Below are positions 9,643-16,450 of a stretch of DNA of 16,450 nt, one piece after another. A program made the translations under genes and the position numbers. Every line of letters begins with the position of its first letter. Within the stretch, counting starts at the first letter, position 1. This stretch comes from Gonapodya sp. JEL0774 (lineage: Eukaryota; Monoblepharomycota; Monoblepharidomycetes; Monoblepharidales; Gonapodyaceae). Below the pieces are notes generated by a model. The model did no database searches, was not told where the DNA came from, and was given only the letters and a program-made list of their open reading frames with translations. Location: the NCBI GenBank assembly GCA_027604505.1, contig JADIIX010000258.1, positions 1-16,450 of the forward strand, read 5' to 3'.

Positions 9643-10441
9643 TCAGACCTTCTTAGTTGCTGCAGGAGAGTCAAACATCTCGATCTTCTCTTCGTCTGTT
9701 TTCCCTGCCTCGTACGCGATCAACATTGCACGACCAGAGCGCTCGTACACTCGCGCGTGCACGCAACCATATGGTGGTGAATTGATGCGGATCTGCCCAA
9801 ACGGATCAGAAGAGATTGAGAAGCAAATGGGAAACTTGTACCTTAATGAAGAGCGTCACGCCATTTGAGCTGCCACCCGTCATTGTTTTGTACGAAAGAA
9901 CCTGTTACGTGCAACCAGTGTGTGAGCGAACCGCTCGATATGCTGGACGAAGTCGTCTCAGACGTACGTCATAAGAGGTAAAAGAGGTTCCCATAAGAGA
10001 TTGCAGTCTGCCACGAATCTGCTCCGCGGCGGCCCGGGAGCGGTCGTCCAGTGGAAGCAGGTCCTCTAACACACCGAACCCGCACGAACTCTGGGCACGG
10101 ACAAGATAGCACAGCACACACTGAAAAAACGACCACCCACGAGACAGCGCCGCTGGAGATTTCTCCGTACTTGGAGGTACGACGACGGTCCTCCCCGCCA
10201 AACCGTGGACGACCGTCGGAGTTGAAGGATTCACGTCGGGAACCGGAGCGGGGGGCAGCCCCATGTCTGCACGCATCTGGTCCCAGTTGGGTTTTTCTTT
10301 TCTTTCGCGTGGTGCCGGGGTGGGTTTGTTGTAGGTGACGCCTTGGTTCATGAGATTGCGAGGAATGGTGTAGGCCTGTCCGCGACAGAATGACGAGAGG
10401 GCGGAGGGAACAACGAGGGAAATAATACATGGACTGACCAT
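9643..10441 (-). CDS. Stefin/cystatin-fold protein, putative cysteine-protease inhibitor, with N-terminal extension
   Basis: Exons in transcript order: 10441-9968, 9901-9842, 9792-9643. The last two introns (66 and 49 bases) have clean GT-AG ends. The C-terminal ~85 residues match family I25 stefins: the helix RAAAEQIRGRLQ, then SYKT, then LFIKIRINSPP, VHARVYE and AYEAGKTDEEKIEMF, mirroring the stefin order helix, FK/YK-QVVAG, YFIKV, VHLRVF, GYQxxK, F. Stefins inhibit papain-like proteases by occupying the active-site cleft. The QxVxG loop is degenerate here (TMTGGS), so inhibition is uncertain. Upstream, the frame gives MVSPCIISLVVPSALSSFC, a possible signal peptide, and a Pro-rich stretch; typical stefins have neither. 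An in-frame intron of 75 or 90 bases may be removed between about 10168 and 10054. Start site and exon 1 boundaries are tentative; the cystatin core is fairly sure. Confidence 0.65.
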
Positions 10442-10801
10442 TTTTGCGGACTTGTGAAGATTCAGAATGATTCGGCCGGGGTTCTGAGAGAAGCCGCAAG
10501 CCTGTGCAGGAAGGCCACAGCACCAAACAGGACCAGCTGCAGTCGAATATTTCATCACGAAGAAACAAATCTGTTCCTGCTCCTTCACAAAATGTTGTTT
10601 ATGTGAGCACTTCGCAACGCATCGTTTCTCATTGCAAGAGGAAGCTCCTGTCGCTAGTATTCTATAAGCTACTTTCAGCCCCCTCTCTTTCCTCTGAAGC
10701 GAGCGAAATGTGGAGTACCGAGAGAGGAAACCTTGCAGTACGATCTTGGGTGAATTTCTTGACTGAATTAGCTTTTCCACGGTAAATCAGGGAATCAGGT
10801 A
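10442..10801. other. Intergenic region between the stefin-like and CIB genes
   Basis: About 360 bases lie between the stop of the upstream minus-strand gene and the tentative start of the stefin-like gene. The minus-strand frame of the stefin exon stays open back to an ATG at 10780, but its translation shows no recognisable motif and no compositional match to the domain that follows. I therefore treat it as promoter and 5' leader, possibly including a 5' exon that I cannot define. Confidence 0.4.
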
Positions 10802-12189
10802 TTAGGATACACGTATCAAGAAATTATTTACAAAGTCCGGTGATCGTGTGATGACCTGTGTTGGGAGGGGGACGTGGGCGATGGGGTCGGGGCGGGGGGG
10901 GGGGGTTCCATACGTGAACGTGAACGGCGGGAGGGGACCATAACCGGTGAAGTAGTAGCAACGACACGAATTTTATGAGCAGACGAGGGCCGGAAAGGGG
11001 AAACGAGAGGGGGTCATAGTGTGATGGTTGGGCACCTCGGAAGCGAGTACGTGACCGCAAACCCCACTTGCACACCCCGCACACCGCCTTCGGGCTCAAC
11101 TCACGTGTTCAAACTCTACAAAGCTGAGTCGTTTGTCGCCTGGTAAGAGAGAATGAACGAGAGAATGACGAAGAAGGACACAAGATTGATCGGAGAGCAT
11201 GGTTTGTTTGGCCGTGTGTGTGTGATGATGATGATGATGAGAGAGATACGGTTCGGTGCGATGAATATACTATCACATACCGTCAATGTCTGCTTCTTCG
11301 AAGATCTAAAGGTCACGTGCCGACGGGGAGATAAGGTCATGTGAGGAAAATATACCTCTCTTGGTGACCCCAGAAGCAAAGAGTGGTTTCTCACTGTCCC
11401 AGGTGTCCCAGAGTCTGAATCCCACTCCGGCCAACAAATGTCCAACCTATCCACGGCGCTCCTGCCTGCCCCAAATCAGTACAACAAACTCACGTTATCG
11501 CAGACGACCTTGATCTCTTCACTGTTGAGTTCGTCGCCGACGACGAGTTTGACGACTTTGGAGATGTCGTCTTCGTTGAGGTAACCGTCTTCGTCAAAGT
11601 CTGGAGGGGGTTGAGGGGTTCATGAAAGGATGGAGTGGGTGGAGTGAAGGACAGTTGGGCTCGGATGTAGATTAACGACACCGTGGTGCGAGAGTTGCGA
11701 GTAGGGGGAGCCGGAGAACTCTAACACACCATACAGACGGAACGCGTAGAACGCCTTGACATCTCTGGTAGCGCTTTCTGAGAAGACGGAAAGGAAGTCG
11801 AGGAAATCGTCGAAAGTTGCGTTTTTGTCGCCGCTGGTGATGAAGGCTGTTGAACGGAGGGGGATGAGAGAGCGAGAGCGAGAGAGAGGGGGCCAAAAAG
11901 ACCGATCAGCCGAGAGAGTGAGGAAAAGGAAGGGGAAGGTTGTTATGGATGGAGGGAGGTGATGATGGGAGAGCAAAAGGTGCCGACCTTCAGCGATTCG
12001 CTCCTTGAATGGGTTCTGAGCGAGTTCGGGGAGAGCAAGGAATTCGTCTCTTGTAAGAGTGTCTTTTGATTTGCCGGTGATGCGTTTGAACCATTTGTGG
12101 ATGCGCAAGATCTCTCGTTTAGTGAAGAAGGTGCATTCCTCCAGGACGTCGAGTTCCTCGTCTGTGAAGTGGGAGTTCTTGTTGCCCAT
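10802..12189 (-). CDS. CIB-family (calcium- and integrin-binding protein, CIB1/CIB2-like) EF-hand protein
   Basis: Exons in transcript order: 12189-11988, 11846-11730, 11600-11494, 11305-11281, 11139-11105, 10855-10802; exactly 180 codons (179 aa; animal CIBs are about 185-190). It begins MGNKNS, a good N-myristoylation signal (Gly2, Ser6). The family order is clear: CTFFTKREILRIHKWF, LPELAQNPFKERI, FDDFLDFLSVFSE, KAFYAFRLYDFDEDGYL, and SPDFVNNFLIRV at the end. The third EF-hand loop is DFDEDGYLNEDD, with Asp at position 12 as in CIB1 and CIB2, a feature linked to magnesium binding. The fourth is DIDGDKRLSFVE, where Lys replaces the usual Gly at position 6. CIB proteins are membrane-attached calcium sensors that regulate partner proteins; animal CIB2 acts in ciliated sensory cells. 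The partner here is unknown. Confidence 0.92.
10894..10905 (+). repeat. G12 homopolymer in CIB intron 5
   Basis: Twelve G in a row lie within the last CIB intron (10856-11104, minus-strand gene), where they read as C12 in the transcript about 40 bases upstream of the acceptor. They may serve as part of a C-rich polypyrimidine tract and are likely length-variable. Confidence 0.6.
11214..11240 (+). repeat. GT/GAT microsatellite in CIB intron 4
   Basis: A short (GT)n run passes directly into about five GAT units. It lies in the intron between the 25-base and 35-base CIB exons (11140-11280), so it has no coding effect in the spliced transcript. Confidence 0.6.
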
Positions 12190-12790
12190 TGGCGGGGGGG
12201 GAGGGGAACAGAGAAGAATGGGGGAGTTGGGGGTGAGGCGTGAGGCGTGAGGAGTGATCGGTGATCGGCGATCAGACTCCTGAACGAGCGACACTTTTTC
12301 CAACGGTGGGGTAGCTCAAATCTCGCTTGCACAAAATTTGCTGCGCAGTTGGAGTGGGGCAAAAAATCTGACATCCCAAATTCAAGTCCACGACGGAGCC
12401 GACAACCCCCTCCTTTCTGGATCCAAGCCATCTCATTTGCATCATAGGAGGTGCCGCCCGGGAGTTTGGGCTTGAATCGGGAGTTCATGGCGTTCTAGAG
12501 AACAGTGGGTTTGCTTCGACCCATTTGTTCGAAACTGAAGCTTGGTACATACAAACTCACAAAGGTACACATGTCCGGTACTTGAAAAACAAATTAATTT
12601 ACTCGAGGGATACGTAAACATGTCTCTTCTACCACACATTACGACACAACTGGCAGATGAGACAACCGGCCGATGAGTCTTTCTCCACACACCCCTGTGT
12701 CACCACGACCGATGACGTCAGCCCCAAATGCCGCCCCCGCCCCCGCCACCGCAAATTACCTATCTTCCTCCTCGTAAACTCCTCACAAGG
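12190..12790. promoter_or_regulatory. Divergent intergenic region between CIB and Hsp70-like genes
   Basis: About 600 bases separate the two divergent start codons. No reading frame here has recognisable protein character. The CIB-proximal end holds a purine-rich stretch and a 7-base tandem repeat. The Hsp70-proximal end is C-rich and includes an in-frame ATG at 12728, 63 bases before the start I prefer. I looked for heat-shock elements and found no convincing nGAAnnTTCn array. Confidence 0.45.
12234..12274 (+). repeat. Seven-base tandem repeat with GATC core upstream of CIB
   Basis: The tract has a strict 7-base period: TGAGGCG, TGAGGCG, TGAGGAG, TGATCGG, TGATCGG, then CGATCA. It starts 45 bases upstream of the CIB ATG, in its probable 5' leader. 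It could be a replication-slippage repeat or a set of phased binding sites; nothing here distinguishes these. Confidence 0.6.
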
Positions 12791-15281
12791 ATGCAACCGC
12801 CGCGTCCGCCGCCCAGCCACGTTGCCTGCGACCTCGGCGCCACCTGCCTCCGCGCCAAGCTGTTCGAAGCTGCCGGTGAACAGGCCGGTCCGGCGAACCA
12901 AGCGACCACGGCAGGCGTCGTGGAGTCTCTGTACTCGGACACGGCGGGGTTCAGTGAGTTGTTCTTGCACTCTGTTTTTTCTCGAGTGGTGTCGGGTTCG
13001 TGTGTCGTTCTAGAGTGTGCTCTGAACCCTTGTACCACAATTTTCTCCTCAGTTCCTTCCACGCCCCGACCTGTAGGTCTTTCACAAACTTCCGACGGTA
13101 AGCTCTTGATCGTGTTTGATGTCGACGACAGCCACGAGCACGCCTTCGTGGTCGGGAAACCGAGCCGTCCGGTGTTCCTCAAGGCAGTCCTCGACGTCCC
13201 CAAGGGGGTCACCCTCGATCACGCGGAGCGAGCCGTGTGAGTTGCCGTCCCCCTCGGTGGTATGTCCTTGCATCACACGGACACGACTTGACCATCGACT
13301 GCTGTGCACGCAGGGGAACGTCGCTCAAGTGGAGCCAACTCGGAGACGTGCTGGTCCTCATCGACCCCCGGGTGGATCCTCCCTCCGCCTCGGACCGGCG
13401 GACCACACCCGAGTTCCCCACTCCACAACCTTCACCGTCCGTGGGGGATCTCCCGCTCTGCTCACCCACCGAGATCTGGACAACCGCCCCGGTGGTCGAG
13501 ATTGACCTGAGGGGACGTGGCTACTGGGTGAAAGCCCTGGACGTGCTCGCCGTGAGCGTGCGCCGGCTCCGCCGGGACGCTGGCCAGGTGCGCAAGGTTT
13601 TTAACACCGACAAGACCTACTACGCCTTCACTGTGCCTCCGGGGTATGCGAGAGGACGCCAGTCCCTCCTCGACGTGCTCCGACGAGCCGAGTTCCCCCT
13701 CGACCGCGTACGAATCTACTCCGAGACCGCGGCTGCTCTCAGGGGGATCCGCGCCACGTACCAGCACTGCAACGTTTTCGAAAGGACGGCGACACGGAAA
13801 GGATCGGCGGTCGTGGCGTTGCTGGACCTCGGGGGACACACGTTCGACTTGCTGCTCTCCCGGGTGATGCCGGGTGGCATGACAACACCGCTTGCTGCAA
13901 GAACACTGGTCAAAGGGGGTGGGTGGGTCACGGAGCAGTGCGCCAACATCATGCAAGCCAAGGTCGCCACTGAGCTCCCACGAGCTAAGCTGCTGAAAGC
14001 TGCCGAGATGGCGAAACTGCAGATTTTGAGACGGCAAGATTCACTTCATTGCAACCAAAGGGTTGGAGAGTATTGTTTACGGCTGGATCGGCGGGAAGTT
14101 GAGGGTGTCATGAAGGACTTGTTCCTGGAGGTGGCGAATCATCTCATGTCAATGGCTATGGACGCTAAACTGACAGGAAGAAGCCTACGTTGTGTTCTTG
14201 ACCACGTCGCCCTATTTGGTCTTGCCTTTTCGTGCGGAAATGTGCGGTCTTTGTTGGAGTTGGCCATTGACGGAGACACCAGGGGAGAAGCTCGGGTCTC
14301 TTCCCAGGAACGGAACAATTGGCTGATCTTCCATGTCCGGCACGGTACAGAGTTGGTGGCACTAGGAGCGTCATTTTTACTCCAGGACGAGCTCACCGAA
14401 GGGTGAGCGGTGACGTTCCTGCGCGAGGCCCCATCCATCACCGCGTCTGACTTGTACCGTGGTGGCCCCTGCAGCCGCCCATCTGTTGCAGAACTACTGC
14501 CATGCAACGTTGGAATCAAGTGCTACAACGGGTCGAAACTTGGGTTCGAGGTTCTTTTTCCCGTGGGGACTTTGTTGCCGTCGAGATTGAGGGATCCAAA
14601 GTCCTACCAGGCGGGGAAGAAAAACAAAAGGGAAGACAGGGAATTTCCTGTTCAAGTAATGTATAACCCCAGCAGTGTTGACCTCGTTGGGGCGGAGATC
14701 CTGTGGACCGGTCATGCGATGCTACCTGAAGTATCAGAGGACTACCAGGTGACGCCGATAGATATCTTCCTAACGGTACATGCAGAGTGCGTTTGTGGTG
14801 TTCATTTCATGTTTTGTGTCTTGCTAAACCTCTACTCAAAAGCTTGAAGGTCTCCGCGGAAGTACATCCAAAGGGTGGGATTGGCATCACTGGATCAGCG
14901 GCGATCCAGGGTGCTGCACAGTTTGAAAACGTGTTTTCATGCTATCTGCCACAGCACAAGAAGACAGTAAGCGATCGCGCCAAACTGTATGTTATACTTC
15001 GGCGGCGTCCATGGACAACCGCACCAGCTAAAAACATCTACACCACACGTTGCAGGACGGAACAAGCGGCTACGTTGCTCACAGACCCAAGCACAAGTGA
15101 TGACATGCGCACGAAGTGGAAAGATTTCCTCGATTCGGTGTGGTTTCTCCGTCCCGTGGACCTCGTCAAGGCAAAGGGCGAACTGACCAGAGACCTAGCG
15201 AAATTGAGCAGGAAGCGGCCACGAGACTTTGAAACAGAGAAAAGGGAAGAGGAAGAGGAACAAAAGGATGGAAGTGCGTGA
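12791..15281 (+). CDS. Divergent Hsp70-family (actin-fold ATPase plus substrate-binding region) protein
   Basis: Exons: 12791-12953, 13053-13236, 13314-14402, 14475-14775, 14850-14986, 15056-15281; exactly 700 codons (699 aa). I chose the ATG at 12791 (A at -3) over 12728 (C at -3) because it places phosphate-1 near the N-terminus as in Hsp70s. Hsp70 landmarks: CDLGAT (14-18, normally DLGTT), TVPPGYARGRQ (for TVPAYFNDSQR), YSETAAAL (about 251-258, for NEPTAAAL), LLDLGGHTFDLLL (DLGG at 287, for DLGGGTFD), and TELVALGA near the end of the ATPase domain. The substrate-binding beta region follows (LLPCNVGIK, FPVGTLLPSR, then IDIFLT joined to VSAEV across a splice). The tail is basic then acidic (SRKRPRDFE, EEEEE). 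Several nucleotide-contact motifs are altered, so ATPase cycling may be slow or absent. There is no signal peptide or KDEL-type end; a cytosolic or nuclear location is likely. Confidence 0.85.
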
Positions 15282-16287
15282 GCGGTCGGTGGTTAAAGGG
15301 GATACGTCTTACGGGCGAAGGGCCTTGTGTGTTTTGGGTTCGCAGACGCAGCAAAGATAACATTTCTTGAAGGATGAACATCATTTGCTTTCTTGTAATA
15401 CATTTTTGGGTTGTGGATATGTCGATTTCAATGTTAACGCCCTCCCCCACGACTAGCCACTCGCTCGCATTTTCGACCCGTTCCCAAATAAAATCCACGA
15501 AAGACAAATGCCTCGAATAATATGAAAAGTGAAGCTTTTTCAGTGAGTGTTCGCCGAACGTTTTTCACCGTCAGAGGAGATTGGAAGCAACGACAGGGGA
15601 ATACAAAAAGGGACCAAGTGAGGAAGGGGAAGCAAGGACACGTGAACAGCGAACGGAAGAAGCAATGACCTCCAAGTCTCAAATCACAAATGGACACCTC
15701 ATCAGTCCTCAGATACAACCATGAACCTGCACTCCTTCTAGCTTCCACCTTCCTCCCTGCCCACTATTTGTGATTCCTACCTTCGTTTCTTGGCATTTGG
15801 AATTCCATACACCTCCTGGCTCTTATCTAAGAATGTGTAAATTGATCTTTTTGACCATTGTTCATCTCGCACATCAACACTTTTCTGTCCTTACATGCAC
15901 GAATGTGATAATGACAAGTATGAATTATTGTTACACAAGATAATGGTGCTTGCTCTGTCAAGTGTAGGCTAAAAAAAAGGGGGAATGCCTATTCTGATTT
16001 GACGTATTACCATAATTTCATTGAAATCGACGTGTCTTCCCAGCACTCATTGCGCACAGCGCACTTGAAGGCATAACCTGGTGACATGGATAGGTGGGGT
16101 GGGGTGGAGGAAGGGGAGCGCGGTGAGATCAGGGGTGATCGACCACAGTCTGAGCGATGTGCCCCCCGTGGACGTCGGTTGGAGACACGGTGGACAAAGG
16201 AGATTCGCACGGCAGAGTGAGGGGGACAACAGCGCAGCAGAAGAACAGAAACAGAGACAGACATTGAGGGAGGCCGAATCAGTAGCA
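15282..16287. other. About 1 kb without a recognisable gene
   Basis: This stretch is lower in GC than the flanking exons, especially 15750-16030, and open frames on both strands lack motifs or consistent composition. It probably includes the 3' UTR of the Hsp70-like gene and the promoter of whatever lies to the right. The segment from about 16080 is strongly G-rich on the plus strand. Confidence 0.5.
15487..15492 (+). promoter_or_regulatory. Candidate polyadenylation signal AATAAA for the Hsp70-like gene
   Basis: A perfect AATAAA occurs about 205 bases after the stop codon, on the sense strand. Fungal signals are loose, so a single hexamer is weak evidence. Confidence 0.3.
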
Positions 16288-16411
16288 ATGGCTGCCGTGA
16301 TGGGAGGGAGACGACAAACCGATTCAGTGGGACAACAACATGGGGGACGGGTGGAGAGGGGGGACAGACAAGCGGCAGTTGCCAAGTCAAGACAGTTTGA
16401 CTATGTGTACG
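16288..16411 (+). CDS. Possible first exon of a gene extending beyond the right edge
   Basis: From the ATG at 16288 the frame stays open and reaches GTGTACG followed by a strong donor GTGAGT at 16412, giving about 41 residues that end in AKSRQFDYVYG. The frame is also open upstream back to a stop at 16066, so the true start could be elsewhere or lie in an earlier exon joined near the acceptor-like CTTCCCAG at 16040. FDYVY recalls the early strand of kinesin motor domains, but the preceding RVRP-type strand is absent, so I do not assign a family. The main support is the donor and the local open frame. Confidence 0.25.
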
Positions 16412-16450
16412 GTGAGTGGAGGGAGGGTGAGCGGGTGAGGGGGTGGGGTT

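Noticed and set aside
9527-9868. A 113-codon plus-strand open frame after the secreted-protein stop
   Set aside because: It is antisense to the last two stefin-like exons, which have clean splice sites and family resemblance; the plus-strand translation has none.
12520-12560. TTC and GAA triplets resembling a heat-shock element near the Hsp70-like gene
   Set aside because: The triplets do not keep the 5-base alternating spacing of a heat-shock element, and they are about 240 bases from the start codon.
12442-12690. A minus-strand open frame of 82 codons upstream of CIB
   Set aside because: Cys/His/Ser-rich translation with no domain character and no splice-consistent link to the CIB start, which already has a proper myristoylation N-terminus.
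12728-12790. Upstream in-frame ATG giving a Pro-rich 21-residue extension of the Hsp70-like protein
   Set aside because: It has C at -3 and adds only a CCG/CCC-encoded run; the ATG at 12791 has A at -3 and gives the usual Hsp70 N-terminal spacing, though 12728 is not excluded.
13462-14037. A 191-codon minus-strand open frame
   Set aside because: It lies entirely antisense to the largest Hsp70-like exon, whose plus-strand translation has recognisable ATPase motifs.
16288-16411. Kinesin motor start suggested by FDYVY
   Set aside because: No RVRP-type first strand or P-loop is visible before or after it in the window; five matching residues are not enough.
1-16450. Mobile elements, CRISPR arrays, tRNA or rRNA genes
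   Set aside because: No transposase-like frames, terminal inverted repeats with target duplications, spaced repeat arrays, or convincing tRNA B-box/cloverleaf pairs were seen on either strand.

Overview
The window is nuclear DNA of an intron-dense eukaryote. Every confident gene is split by short GT-AG introns, mostly 49-180 bases, with donors such as GTGAGT, GTAAGA and GTGCGT. Several introns carry a CTGAC-like branch-point string. No bacterial features are visible: no operons, insertion sequences, CRISPR arrays or recognisable RNA genes. Compact spacing, tiny introns and gene content (an Mdm1/SNX13-type sorting nexin, an ethanolamine-permease-like APC carrier, a CIB-type EF-hand protein, a stefin-like protein) suggest an early-diverging, possibly zoosporic, chytrid-like fungus. 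That assignment is inference; another microbial eukaryote is possible.

Layout. (1) 1-3798, plus strand: 3' part of a sorting nexin (PXA end, RGS-like, coiled coil, PX, Nexin_C), nine exons in the window. (2) 3853-7481, minus: a 13-exon APC transporter with a 365-residue Ser-rich N-terminal extension, convergent with gene 1 and only 54 bases from it. (3) 7827-9478, plus: a five-exon secreted, N-glycosylated protein of unknown family, divergent from gene 2. (4) 9643-10441, minus: a stefin/cystatin-fold protein with an unusual N-terminal extension. (5) 10802-12189, minus: a six-exon CIB1/CIB2-type calcium-binding protein. (6) 12791-15281, plus: a six-exon, strongly divergent Hsp70-family protein. 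(7) 15282-16450: about 1 kb with no convincing gene, then a possible first exon running off the right edge.

The exon models were worked out by hand from splice signals, reading-frame continuity and family resemblance. For genes 1, 2, 3, 5 and 6 the summed exon lengths are exact multiples of three and junctions fall inside recognisable domains, which supports them strongly. The genes do not form an obvious pathway. Genes 1 and 2 both concern membranes and lipid-related transport (PI3P-binding sorting nexin; ethanolamine-like permease), but neighbourhood alone is weak evidence of a shared role in a eukaryote.

The most interesting items are the stefin-like gene with in-frame optional introns and a degenerate inhibitory loop, the permease with five basophilic-kinase-type sites in its extension and a predicted 8-nt microexon, the CIB protein in an apparently fungal genome, and the degenerate Hsp70. 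I did not find a clearly new multi-gene system.
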